Shown here piece after piece: positions 44,636 through 53,584 of a stretch of 64,000 nt of DNA. A model generated the notes under the pieces. That model worked only from the letters and a program-made list of their open reading frames with translations, was not told where the DNA came from and searched no databases. A program made the translations under genes and the position numbers. Origin of the DNA: JABDBE01 sp049585795. GTDB taxonomy: Bacteria; Acidobacteriota; Terriglobia; Terriglobales; Acidobacteriaceae. Position 1 is the stretch's first letter; the number at the start of each line of letters is the position of its first letter. The stretch lies in assembly GCA_049585795.1 (NCBI GenBank), contig JBAVAQ010000088.1:1-64000 (forward strand), in the 5' to 3' direction.

Positions 44636-46006
44636 ATGGCGCGAAAAAGCGGTTCCACCATCTCGCAGGAGGAGTTGTATCCACCGGCCCACGAGCCGGC
44701 GCGTCCAGCGCCTGACGGCGCACTCGACGACGCGCGCATGCTCGACCTGGACGTGGAACAGGAATCGCCCTTCCTGCGCGGACAAAAGCGTGTCTCGGTT
44801 CGCCGAGGATCTCTGCCCAAAAAAGCCGCTACTGGCCTGACTTGGGGCGTTCTCGCCCTGGGTCTTGTCGTACTTTGCAGCGCGGCGGTTGCAGCCTTGT
44901 ATCACTACGGCGAGCACTCCTGGCGCTTCCGCGTCGATTCCAGCGATGACATCGAGATCGCGGGCCTGCACAACGTCACCCGCTACCAGATCCTGGAAGT
45001 CATGGGCGGAGACATCGGACGCAACATCTTCTTTGTCCCCCTTAGCGACCGAAAACAGACTCTGGAAAAAATCCCTTGGGTGGAATCCGCCAGCGTCATG
45101 CGTTTTGTTCCCAACCGCCTGCGCATTGAAATCCACGAACGCACTCCCGTGGCCTTCGCTCGGGTTGGGTCCAAAATCATGCTGGTCGACCCGGCCGGAA
45201 CCTTGATGGATCTGCCCGCAGCCGGCAAGAAAAAATATTCTTTCCCCGTGATCCTGGGAATGAATTTGAGCGAGCCCGCCTCCACACGCGCCGCACGCAT
45301 GAAGATCTACAACGACCTGGTCAGCCAGCTGGACGCGGGTGGGGCACACTATTCGCAGGATCTCAGCGAGGTCGATCTCTCGGATGCCGAGGATGTGAAG
45401 GTTCTACCGAGCGACCCGCAAGGCGAGGTGCTGGTGCATCTGGGGTCGTCCAACTATCTCGAGCGCTACAAGGTGTATGTGAGCCACGTGCGCGAGTGGC
45501 GCCAGCAGTTCGACAAGCTGGAATCCGTCGACTTGCGTTATGACGGGCAGATTATTGTGAACCCCGATTTACAAGGGACAATCAAACAACCGGCGCTTTC
45601 AAAGTCATCGGCCAAGATCGCCATGGCAGCAGGAATGAAACCTGCAGCCTTGATCACGCGCCAGGTTCCAACACAAAAATTGGCGTCCGCTCTGAGCCCG
45701 GCCTCGCCGACAAAAGCTGCTGCGAAGAAAAGAGCAAAGAAGCCGCACCACAAAGTGACAGCAAGAGCGAAACCGAAGCCAAGCGCACCGGCTCACAATC
45801 AAAGCGTGGCCAAGGCCAATCCTCCGATGACGCAAGCTCCCTCGGTTCCAATGCCATCGTCATCCAGTATGCCGTCACTCGTCACATCGTCACCCGTCAC
45901 ATCAGGAAAAATAACTCCTGCCGCGCCGTCCGCAACCGGAACGATCGCGGTGAAACCGGGAAGTAAACCGAGTCCAGCAATTGCCAAAGGAGAGGACCAC
46001 CCATAG
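44636..46006 (+). CDS. ftsQ: Cell-division protein FtsQ
   Basis: FtsQ is the bitopic divisome protein linking FtsA/FtsZ to the FtsBL and FtsWI complex. The 456-residue protein has a long cytoplasmic N-terminus, one transmembrane helix (about residues 68-90), a POTRA domain (IEIAGLHNVTRYQILEVMGG, then LEKIPWVESASVMRFVPNRL) and the FtsQ beta domain. An unusual C-terminal extension of about 120 residues is rich in Lys, Ala, Pro and Ser. The ATG just after an in-frame TTG is used. ftsA follows within three bases. Confidence 0.94.
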   Translation: MARKSGSTISQEELYPPAHEPARPAPDGALDDARMLDLDVEQESPFLRGQKRVSVRRGSLPKKAATGLTWGVLALGLVVLCSAAVAALYHYGEHSWRFRVDSSDDIEIAGLHNVTRYQILEVMGGDIGRNIFFVPLSDRKQTLEKIPWVESASVMRFVPNRLRIEIHERTPVAFARVGSKIMLVDPAGTLMDLPAAGKKKYSFPVILGMNLSEPASTRAARMKIYNDLVSQLDAGGAHYSQDLSEVDLSDAEDVKVLPSDPQGEVLVHLGSSNYLERYKVYVSHVREWRQQFDKLESVDLRYDGQIIVNPDLQGTIKQPALSKSSAKIAMAAGMKPAALITRQVPTQKLASALSPASPTKAAAKKRAKKPHHKVTARAKPKPSAPAHNQSVAKANPPMTQAPSVPMPSSSSMPSLVTSSPVTSGKITPAAPSATGTIAVKPGSKPSPAIAKGEDHP

Positions 46007-46008
46007 AC

Positions 46009-47229
46009 ATGGCGAATCCGCAGCACAATTTTCTGACCGCAATTGACGTAGGCAGCGCCAAGACCTGTGTGCTGGTGGCGGAAGTCACCGACTCCGGCTT
46101 ACGGTATCGCGGCCATGGAATTTCCGAATCGCGCGGCTCGCGCAAAGGCGTGATTGTCGATCTGGAAAAAGCGGTAGCTTCAATCCAAAAAGCCGTCGAG
46201 CAGGCCGAAGACGTTTGCGGCGCGCCCATCGAGCATGCGCTGCTGGGCGTTGCCGGTTCCCACGTTCGCGGCATGAACAGCCACGGCGGACTGAGCCTGG
46301 GCACACGCGCGAGAGAGATTGCGCGCGACGAAATCCGTCTTGCGGTCGACAAAGCCCGCGCCATTCCTTTGCCCGCCGACCGTGAAATCCTGCACCTACT
46401 GCCCCAGGAATTCATTCTCGACGAGCAAAGCGGCGTGCACGATCCGCTGGGCATGATGGCTATGCGCCTCGAAGTAAGAGTGCACATGGTTACCGCCGGA
46501 TCGAGCGCAACTCAGAACGTAGTCACGGCGGTAAACCGCGCTGGGGTCCACGTCGACGATACCGTCTTCGAGCCGCTGGCTTGCGCCGACGCTGTGTTGC
46601 GTGCTGATGAACGCGAACTTGGAGTGTGTCTGATGGATCTCGGCGCAGGCTCGACCAGCCTGATCGTCTTTCAAGAAGGCGCGGTAATTCACACCGCCGT
46701 GATTCCGATTGGCGGCGATCACTTCACCAGCGACTTGTCAGTTGGCCTCTGCACTCCGCTAGCCGAAGCGGAGAAGATCAAGAAGCTGTACGGCAATGTG
46801 ATTGTGACTTTAATTCCCGAAGGCAATGAAGTCGAAGTTCCCTCCGTCGGCGATCGACCATCGCGTTTAATTTCGCAACGCATGGTCGGAGAAATTCTCG
46901 AGCCGCGTGCCCGCGAACTCTTTGAAATGCTGCGCGACAACTTGCGGCATAGCGGCATGCTCGATGTTTGCGTGGGCGGTATCGTGCTAAGCGGTGGAAC
47001 ATCGCGTCTGGCGGGGATTCTCGATATCGCAGAATCGGTTTTGCGGCGTCCTCTGCGTCTATCGTGGCCGACGGCGTTGGCGAAAATGCCGTCCACATTG
47101 GCAGAGCCCGAGTACGCCACAGTTCTGGGGATGATTTTTTACGGCCATCGCTCGCGCATCGCCCGCGGCCTGCAAGACACCCGCTGGAGTTCGCGCTTGA
47201 TCGGCCTGTTCGCGAAAAAGGGAGCATGA
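46009..47229 (+). CDS. ftsA: Cell-division protein FtsA
   Basis: FtsA is the actin-like protein that tethers FtsZ to the membrane. The 406-residue product has AIDVGSAKTCVLVAE (phosphate 1), LMDLGAGSTSLIVFQ (phosphate 2), GGIVLSGGTSRLAGI (adenosine) and the inserted 1C subdomain. The C-terminus (IARGLQDTRWSSRLIGLFAKKGA) contains an amphipathic membrane-binding helix. It is two bases from ftsQ and in the same operon; a repeat separates it from ftsZ. Confidence 0.97.
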   Translation: MANPQHNFLTAIDVGSAKTCVLVAEVTDSGLRYRGHGISESRGSRKGVIVDLEKAVASIQKAVEQAEDVCGAPIEHALLGVAGSHVRGMNSHGGLSLGTRAREIARDEIRLAVDKARAIPLPADREILHLLPQEFILDEQSGVHDPLGMMAMRLEVRVHMVTAGSSATQNVVTAVNRAGVHVDDTVFEPLACADAVLRADERELGVCLMDLGAGSTSLIVFQEGAVIHTAVIPIGGDHFTSDLSVGLCTPLAEAEKIKKLYGNVIVTLIPEGNEVEVPSVGDRPSRLISQRMVGEILEPRARELFEMLRDNLRHSGMLDVCVGGIVLSGGTSRLAGILDIAESVLRRPLRLSWPTALAKMPSTLAEPEYATVLGMIFYGHRSRIARGLQDTRWSSRLIGLFAKKGA

Positions 47230-47243
47230 CAAATCAAGAACGT

Positions 47244-47330
47244 AAACCACAAACGGCACGAAGGTACACAAAGGTTTTTGCTACTCAGGTTTCCTTTGTG
47301 CACCTTCGTGTCCCTAGTGGTTAATGCTTT
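47244..47330. repeat. Palindromic CACGAAGGTACAC repeat between ftsA and ftsZ
   Basis: AACCACAAACGGCACGAAGG followed by TACACAAAGG is mirrored by CCTTTGTGCACCTTCGTGTC followed by CCTAGTGGTT. It is a close relative of the tldD/tldE spacer repeat. It sits within the division operon and could form a strong mRNA hairpin between the two genes. Confidence 0.75.
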
Positions 47331-47369
47331 TAGCTTGCAGAACGAAAAATCCATCGAGGTGCGGTAACC

Positions 47370-48629
47370 ATGAAAAATGAAAATGACATTCGCATCAGCT
47401 TCAACGAAGAAGCCCGCAACGACGCCAAAATCAAAGTCATCGGTGTGGGTGGAGGCGGCGGCAACGCCGTGAACCGCATGATCGATGCCGGCATGGAGGG
47501 CATCGAATTCGTCGTCGCAAACACCGACCTGCAGGCGCTGCGCATGTCGCGGGCGCCCATGAAAATTCAACTCGGCGTCAAGCTCACCAATGGCCTGGGC
47601 GCAGGCGCCAATCCCGAAGTCGGACGCAAAGCCGCGCTCGAAGACTCCGACAAAATCATCGAAGCCCTCGAAGGCTCGGACATGGTTTTCGTTACGACCG
47701 GCCTCGGCGGCGGCACCGGAACCGGCGCGGCCCCAATCATCGCGTCACTCGCAAGCGAGATGGGCGCTCTCACCGTCGCGGTCGTGACCAAGCCGTTTGC
47801 CTTCGAAGGCAAACGCCGCATGCAGCAGGCGGAACGTGGCATCGCGGAATTAATGGAATCGGTCGACACCACCATCGTCATCCCCAACGAAAAGCTGTTG
47901 GCGGTTGCGCAGGATGCTGGCTTCTTCGAATCCTTCCGCATCGCCGACGACATTCTCCGGCAAGGCGTGCAGGGCATCTCCGACATCATCACCATCCCCG
48001 GCATCATCAATCGTGACTTTGCCGACGTGAAAGCGATCATGGCCGGCATGGGCTACGCCGTAATGGGGGCGGCGACGGCCAACGGAGCTCGCCGTGCCAC
48101 CGAAGCCGCGCAAAAGGCGATCGCCTCACCGCTGCTTGAAGCTGGAGCCATCGACGGTGCTCGCGGCATCCTCATCAACATCACCGGATCCTCTTCGCTC
48201 AAACTGGCCGAAGTGCAGGAAGCCTGCACCATCATCCAAAGTGCCGCGCACGAAGATGCCAACATCATTTTTGGTGCCGTGATGGACGAAAAGATGAAGG
48301 ACTCGGTAAAGATCACAGTTATCGCCACCGGATTTAAAGACTCGGATCGTCATCACCGTCGACACGAAGAGCGGCCGAGTTTCGTCGTGTCGCGGGAGAG
48401 CGCTTCGCCCCACGATGATTTTTTCGACGAGCCGCAACCGGAACGGGAGTTCGATCCCGAGCCCCCGCCTCCACCTATGGTAATGGAACAATCTGCGCCG
48501 CACGCGGCGGCTGTGGCCGCGAGCGAATCCATTTCGGTCGACAGCATGCGCAACGCCATGATTGCCAATTTCGAGCAGTCCGACCTCGACGTGCCGGCAT
48601 TCCTGCGCAAGCGGAGCGAAACCATGTAA
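47370..48629 (+). CDS. ftsZ: Cell-division protein FtsZ
   Basis: FtsZ is the tubulin-like GTPase that forms the division ring. The 419-residue protein has VIGVGGGGGNAVNRM, the tubulin signature GLGGGTGTGAAP, NTDLQAL and the catalytic NRDFADVKAI. A disordered acidic/proline-rich linker leads to the C-terminal binding peptide DLDVPAFLRKR, which contacts FtsA. Everything expected of the family is present. It is the last gene of the ftsQAZ block. Confidence 0.99.
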   Translation: MKNENDIRISFNEEARNDAKIKVIGVGGGGGNAVNRMIDAGMEGIEFVVANTDLQALRMSRAPMKIQLGVKLTNGLGAGANPEVGRKAALEDSDKIIEALEGSDMVFVTTGLGGGTGTGAAPIIASLASEMGALTVAVVTKPFAFEGKRRMQQAERGIAELMESVDTTIVIPNEKLLAVAQDAGFFESFRIADDILRQGVQGISDIITIPGIINRDFADVKAIMAGMGYAVMGAATANGARRATEAAQKAIASPLLEAGAIDGARGILINITGSSSLKLAEVQEACTIIQSAAHEDANIIFGAVMDEKMKDSVKITVIATGFKDSDRHHRRHEERPSFVVSRESASPHDDFFDEPQPEREFDPEPPPPPMVMEQSAPHAAAVAASESISVDSMRNAMIANFEQSDLDVPAFLRKRSETM

Positions 48630-48913
48630 GGCGATCCGTCAGCGAGGCTTGCCGCCCAGACGTGGCAAAGGGAAAACTCTTTCCCTTATGGGGCAGTATC
48701 GTTCCAGTAACCATCCGGGATTACCAAAGGGCTGGGCCGATACCTGAAAGCGCCAGCAACTATTTTATTAACAATGTGTTAGATGAGCTAGTTGCAATTG
48801 GCCGAAAATTACGTTTTAGATTGCTAATCCAGATGAAGTTTCATAACATCTAGCGTAGTGGGGACTTAGCCGGTGGCGTCGATCATTGGCCGGTTTCTTG
48901 CTACATACAAGCT
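48630..48913. other. Spacer between ftsZ and the transpeptidase gene; possible RNA structure
   Basis: GCCCAG (48654-48659) could pair with CTGGGC (48732-48737), enclosing the hairpin AAGGGAAA-ACTC-TTTCCCTT and a weaker GTAA/TTAC hairpin. The 48750-48850 part is A/T-rich. I do not recognise a known RNA family, and the first hairpin lacks a T-tract. Confidence 0.3.
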
Positions 48914-50167
48914 GTGAACTCCGGGGACAGGTACAGGAAATTGAACTCAGGGAAGCGTTCCAATGGCATCGGCCTCTCTCTTGCAATCATTCTTCTAGTG
49001 CTCTGTCCAGCTGGCATCGCCGCAACCGTCAGCACGCATACTCTCTCGCCTCACAAGTCCAAGTCGCAGAAGATCAGTGAGAGTCAGCACGCGCGCAGGC
49101 GCATGCGCCACTTGGCTCACGCCCGCGCTGCCACCCCGACGACCGCCAGCTATCATCGCCGGCATCGTTATTACGAACGTTTCTACACCAGCTCCTTCGC
49201 TCAGGATATTACCGAAGGCGACATCACCACCGGCGAAGATCCGGTCGTGCGCGAAGCCGCCATCGACGCTCTCGGCGACATGAATGGCACGGTCGTGGCC
49301 ATCGAGCCCACCAGCGGACGCATTCTGGCTATGGTCAATCAGAAACTAGCCCTGTCCAGCGGCGCACAGCCCTGCTCGACCATCAAACTTTCAGTTGCTC
49401 TTGCCGCACTGAGTGAAGGCATTATTACCAAGGAAACTGAAGTTCGTTTGGGTGGCCGCTACCACATGAACCTCACTATGGCGCTGGCGCACTCGAACAA
49501 TGCCTATTTTGAAGCCGTCGGCCGCCAATTAGGTTTTGAGAAAGTCAGTTACTACGCGCATCAATACGGTCTCGGCGAACTGGCGGGTTACAGCATTCCG
49601 GGCGAACAGTTGGGAATTTATCCCAACGAAGAAATCTCCTCGAAGCTTGGTGGCGTTGGCAAGATGTGCTCTTTCGGCGAAGGTGTTTCCGTAACTCCGT
49701 TGCAGCTTGGCGCGCTGGTCTCCGCCATCTCCAACGGCGGCACGCTCTATTACCTGCAGCATCCTACGACTCCCGAAGAGATCGCAGACTTCCAGCCCGT
49801 GGTCAAGCGCCGCCTGGATATCGCTCCGCTGATCCCCGAAATTTCTGACGGCATGGAAGGCGCGGTCGAGTTCGGCACCGCGCGCCGTCTCCGCACCAAC
49901 TTCAACGAAGAAGAAGTTCTGGGCAAAACCGGAACCTGCTCCCACGCCGGAACCCGCTTCGGCTGGTTTGCCTCTTACGCAAAAACCAACGTGGGCCACA
50001 TTGTCGTGGTCGTCTTCCTCGAAGGCGGACGCCCGACGTTCGGTCCCAAGGCCGCCGAAATTGCTGGAGTTATGTATCGCAATCTCTACGATCACAATTT
50101 CTTCATGGCGAAGCCCACGCTGCCGTCGAACACCGCAATCTTCAATCCGCCCGGCGCACCGCAATAA
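48914..50167 (+). CDS. Penicillin-binding-type transpeptidase-domain protein
   Basis: The 417-residue protein has an N-terminal hydrophobic anchor (about residues 18-38), a basic linker and a transpeptidase domain. The three active-site motifs are STIK (155-158, catalytic serine), SNN (194-196) and KTG (338-340). There is no transglycosylase or PBP dimerisation domain, and it is shorter than FtsI. It may crosslink peptidoglycan or act as a class D-like enzyme in the periplasm. Its place after ftsZ suggests a role in division. The start is GTG. Confidence 0.87.
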   Translation: MNSGDRYRKLNSGKRSNGIGLSLAIILLVLCPAGIAATVSTHTLSPHKSKSQKISESQHARRRMRHLAHARAATPTTASYHRRHRYYERFYTSSFAQDITEGDITTGEDPVVREAAIDALGDMNGTVVAIEPTSGRILAMVNQKLALSSGAQPCSTIKLSVALAALSEGIITKETEVRLGGRYHMNLTMALAHSNNAYFEAVGRQLGFEKVSYYAHQYGLGELAGYSIPGEQLGIYPNEEISSKLGGVGKMCSFGEGVSVTPLQLGALVSAISNGGTLYYLQHPTTPEEIADFQPVVKRRLDIAPLIPEISDGMEGAVEFGTARRLRTNFNEEEVLGKTGTCSHAGTRFGWFASYAKTNVGHIVVVVFLEGGRPTFGPKAAEIAGVMYRNLYDHNFFMAKPTLPSNTAIFNPPGAPQ

Positions 50168-50273
50168 GGGCCTTCCGCAAAACCGTCGGACTAACCCAGA
50201 ATCCATGCGGACTATAATTCTTCGCGTCGGTGCGAATCGCACCGCGTAATCGAATCCCCCGGAGTACACCGTA

Positions 50274-50723
50274 ATGGACAAGCATGCTATGGAACAACTT
50301 TGGAAGGTCCACACTGACGAGGAATTCCTCCGCCATGACGTCGAAGCCACCCTGGCCACAATGACCGACGACGCTTTCGTCCTGAACATCCCCACCGGGA
50401 TGGGCGGACGCGGCAAGAACGAAGTGCGCACTTTTTACCGCGACAGCTTCGTCCACTCCTTGCCCAGCGACATCGTCAACCAGCCTACGCACCGCGTGGT
50501 CGGCGACGACGCGCTAGTCGACGAATTACTCCTTAGCTTCACCCACACCACGCAGATGGACTGGGTTCTTCCCGGGGTGCCGCCCACGAATAAAAAAGTC
50601 GCAGTCGACCTCGTAGCTGTCGTCTATTTCCGCGACAACAAAATCTGCGGCGAGCGCATCTACTGGGATCACGCCAGAGTCCTTCAGCAGGTCGGCTTGA
50701 TCACTGTTAAAGCCGCACACTGA
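50274..50723 (+). CDS. SnoaL-like/NTF2-fold protein
   Basis: The 149-residue protein fits the SnoaL-like NTF2 fold: a first helix with LRHDVEATLATMTDDAFVLNIPTG, then VRTFYRDSFVHSLP, and strands with VDLVAVVYFRDNKICGERIYWDHARVLQQVGL. That last segment is typical of ester-cyclase-like SnoaL proteins. No catalytic function can be assigned. It stands alone between the transpeptidase gene and a small secreted protein. Confidence 0.8.
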   Translation: MDKHAMEQLWKVHTDEEFLRHDVEATLATMTDDAFVLNIPTGMGGRGKNEVRTFYRDSFVHSLPSDIVNQPTHRVVGDDALVDELLLSFTHTTQMDWVLPGVPPTNKKVAVDLVAVVYFRDNKICGERIYWDHARVLQQVGLITVKAAH

Positions 50724-50826
50724 CCCACAACCTCGTCCCGTTACCGATGTAACTCTAGCAATGGATTCGTAGACAACCCAATCCGCACTTCGGTATAAAA
50801 TGTTTGATAGATTTCCGTTCCGAGAC

Positions 50827-51057
50827 ATGATGAAACCAATCCCAACCTTCATCCTGCTAGTCGCTTTGACGATGGCCAGCTACATCCCGGTCAGAGCTCA
50901 AATCTTCACCGGCCCGAACAGTGCGCGCCAGGCCCAGAAGGCGGCCAAGAAAGAGCAAAAAGCGCGAAACAAAGCCGCCCGGAAGCAACAGAAAGCCGCC
51001 AACAAATATGCCAAGGCCCAACGCAAGGCGGCCAAAAGAGCGCAAGGTCGCGGTTAA
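50827..51057 (+). CDS. Small secreted Lys/Ala-rich protein
   Basis: The 76-residue protein has a signal peptide (KPIPTFILLVALTMASYIPV then RAQ) and a mature part made almost wholly of Ala, Lys, Gln and Arg in AAKK/KAARK repeats. That part is strongly basic and probably helical, resembling a linker-histone tail. No family or function is known. Such proteins may bind nucleic acid or anionic polymers outside the cell. An ATG three bases later is an equal start. Confidence 0.6.
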   Translation: MMKPIPTFILLVALTMASYIPVRAQIFTGPNSARQAQKAAKKEQKARNKAARKQQKAANKYAKAQRKAAKRAQGRG

Positions 51058-51965
51058 AACCCCTCTAGTGCGGAGCGAAGCGGGCAACCGCCCAACCGCC
51101 CAACCCGAATCTCTCGCAGCCGAACTGAGAACCGGGAACCGACAAACTGAAAACTGGTCTTTGTCATCCGAGCCCCTCTTGATATTCATGGTGGTCTCCC
51201 TCAGACAGCACCAGCCACTGCGACCCCGCCTTTTCAGTCAAAGGGCGGTCAATGCATTATGAGAGAGCAGCCCGATGGAGAGGGTCGAATGGATGGCGCC
51301 GCCTCCGCTCCGCTGTGCAAGGCTTCGCTCCGCTATGGAGTCTGGGTGGTGGCCCATCGGTTCTGGCGATGCTCGGGTTCGAGGGAGAGTATCCATGCGC
51401 TCATTGGGCGTTCCGGGTGCTCGAATCAGCACCCAGTCTCCGGGTCAATCCTATGCCCCCTCGGATAACCCAAAAAAAGCTGTAGGCCTTGAGCCTCAGA
51501 TAGGATGATGGTTGGCACTTAAGCCAACGTTGGCTTGCGCAGCTTCGCAACGAATGGTGTCGGCACCGCTGCATGAAACCACTCCAGAGAGACGCGCAAC
51601 TGATCCCTATTCCTGTGGTACTCCGTGGCGCTTCAGGCGTTAGAACCAAAATCCTCTCCACGAAGAAGAAGGGGGCTTGGGTGCAAGCCCCGCTCGAGGT
51701 CTCACGGAGAGGGATGGAGAAGTGTTTTTGCTTGACATCCTCTCTCATAGGACGAGTGCTACGGCGATATTTCACTAGTCAACCCAAAACATTCTGGTCC
51801 AAAACCACTCAAAGGGTCTACTTCGTCATCACGGAAACCGCGTTCCGACTGAGCTTCTTTTTGACATGGCCGCCGCGGGGCACGCTGCTCTTGATTTTGG
51901 TACCGAGGGCACTCTCGAACTTCACTTCAACGCTTTATAGGCGACCGATGGTTTTGCCCACGAGA
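51058..51965. other. Gene-poor region holding repeat DNA and an insertion-element end
   Basis: No open frame here shows homology I recognise. The first part carries a GAACTGAGAACCGGGAACCG repeat like the one inside tilS, and CGCTCCGCT is repeated at 51304 and 51326. The later part includes a perfect GGGGCTT/AAGCCCC hairpin and the IS-like end at 51671-51758. The region may be the remains of deleted mobile DNA. Confidence 0.55.
51671..51758 (+). mobile_element. Right-end remnant of an IS200/IS605-like element (copy 2)
   Basis: GGGGCTTGGGTGCAAGCCCC forms a hairpin, followed by a G-rich region and CTTGACATCCTCTCTCATAG then GACGAGTG. The last 28 bases match copy 1 at 26 of 28 positions. No tnpA or tnpB reading frame lies upstream; genes of other types occupy that space. 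This is thus a fragment or a small non-autonomous derivative. The family is inferred from the motif. Confidence 0.5.
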
Positions 51966-53252
51966 TTATTTCCCAGGACTAGGAGCCGCAGCCATGCGTT
52001 CCGAGGCAGGCCGTGTTTTCACAAGCGGCCCAAGGCCCACGGATAGGCTGAAGACGGTGCCGCCGGCGGCGTCACCTCCTGCACTGGTCGTTCCGTAGAA
52101 ACGACCGTCGGCGGCTTGCGCCAATGCCGCATGAGGGAAGGAGCCGTCCGCGCAGTTCGTTTGCGAGCAAAAATTGTAAAGGGTGGTGAGCTTTCCGGTG
52201 GTGGCGAGTTTGAAGATTACGCCGGCATTGTTTGCCCCTCCAAATGTCGTGGTCCCATAGAAGTACCCATCACTGGCGTGAAGCAACCCGCCATAAGGGG
52301 TCGCGCCGTCAGCGCCCCGGAAGCTGTGCAGCGTGGTCAGTTGGCCTTTGGCGGTGATCCTGAATACCGTGCCGTCTGCGTTGGCCCCGCCTCCGGACGT
52401 TGTCCCATAGAAGCTGCCGTCCCTGGCCTCGACCAGCCCAGCAAAAGGCGTGACGCCGTCGGTGCAGTTGTTGCCTCCCTGGGAGCAAAAGTTGTGAAGC
52501 GTCGTCAGCTTTCCGTTGGGCGTAATTTTAAAGACGGTGCCACATCCGATCTTCTCTTGGCCTCGTGTCTTGCAGACGTGTGTACCGCCGGCAGCCGTGG
52601 TTCCGTAGAAGTTCCCGTCCTTGGCTTGTACCAGCACGCCCCAAGGGTTGGCTCCGTCGGTGCAGTTTGTCTTGGAGCAGAAATGGTGAAGGGTGGTGAG
52701 TTTGCCTGCAGGGGTGACCTTGAAGACAGTTCCGCTAATGGTGGCGCCGCTCCCGCTTCCTCCGGTTGTGCCGTAGAAATTCCCGTCAGGAGCTCGAACC
52801 AGCCCGGCGTAAGGAGTGAATCCATCGCCGCCGTCGAAGCTGCGCAGTACGCTTAGCGTTCCCGACGGCGTCAGTTTGAAAACTGAGCCAGCGTTCGCCG
52901 CCCCGCCGGACTCCGTGGTTCCATAGAAATTGCCGCTGGGAGCCTGTAACAACCCCGCATATGGATTACTTCCATCAGCGCAGCCAGTTTGCGAGCAGAA
53001 GTTGTAAACCGTTTTGAACCTGCCTTTCCTGTTGATTCTGAATACTGTGCCTCCGTCATTACTTCCGCCTGTGTAGGTCGTCCCAAAGAAACTCCCATCC
53101 GTGGCCTCCAACAGCCCTGCGTATGGCGTGGAGCCGTCAGCGCAGCCAGCCTTTGAGCAAAAGCTGTAAAGCGTGGTGAAAGTTTGCGCCGGTGCAAGAG
53201 CCGCCAACCCAAGCATGCCCAAGAATGTCAGTATGTAGAATCTATTGGCCAC
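51966..53252 (-). CDS. Secreted protein with seven TIGR03803-type repeats
   Basis: The 428-residue protein has a signal peptide (about residues 1-22) and seven repeats of about 55 residues with the core DG-x-x-PYAGLLEA-x-DG-x-FYGTT-x-x-GG-x-x-x-x-GTVFKI, then GKLTTLY-x-FCS. Four of the repeats are followed by a CxxxxCxDG segment. These Gloeo_Verruco repeats occur in secreted proteins and probably form a beta-propeller. No enzymatic motif is visible. The direct function is unknown; a surface or secreted binding role is likely. Confidence 0.85.
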   Translation of the reverse strand: MANRFYILTFLGMLGLAALAPAQTFTTLYSFCSKAGCADGSTPYAGLLEATDGSFFGTTYTGGSNDGGTVFRINRKGRFKTVYNFCSQTGCADGSNPYAGLLQAPSGNFYGTTESGGAANAGSVFKLTPSGTLSVLRSFDGGDGFTPYAGLVRAPDGNFYGTTGGSGSGATISGTVFKVTPAGKLTTLHHFCSKTNCTDGANPWGVLVQAKDGNFYGTTAAGGTHVCKTRGQEKIGCGTVFKITPNGKLTTLHNFCSQGGNNCTDGVTPFAGLVEARDGSFYGTTSGGGANADGTVFRITAKGQLTTLHSFRGADGATPYGGLLHASDGYFYGTTTFGGANNAGVIFKLATTGKLTTLYNFCSQTNCADGSFPHAALAQAADGRFYGTTSAGGDAAGGTVFSLSVGLGPLVKTRPASERMAAAPSPGK

Positions 53253-53584
53253 ATGAACCCCTCTTGATCAACCGAATTGTGGGATGGAAGATAGCAGCCC
53301 CATGCACTGCAGTGGCAGCCATTCTAACCCCGCTCAGCAAGGGCTTTTCGTGATGGTAAGCAAGTCAATTTACGACCGGGCCATAGCACTCCGAACCCCA
53401 TCAACGAGCGCCAAGCACAACCGCAGATCATTCAGAAAATAGCCAGCCAGAACGTGAAGGCCACGCCGCCGCTGACCGCGCGTGCTGATTGCACCAGATA
53501 TATGCCCACATCGAGTGTTTGAAACCCGGTCCAACCGGAGTCCTTGCGCCAAACCAGGGTTGTTCAAATGGCCATTGAAAGCTT
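53253..53584. other. Intergenic stretch with no convincing gene
   Basis: A minus-strand frame runs through here, but it overlaps the peroxiredoxin in another frame and has no homology. The CACTGCAGTG palindrome near 53304 is the only structure noticed. Confidence 0.4.

Noticed and set aside
48668..48687. AAGGGAAA/TTTCCCTT hairpin as an ftsZ terminator
   Set aside because: No T-tract follows; kept only as part of a possible RNA structure.
51240..51660. Remains of a tnpB gene before the IS-like end
   Set aside because: I translated all frames by eye and found no RuvC-type or zinc-finger motifs, so no transposase is claimed.
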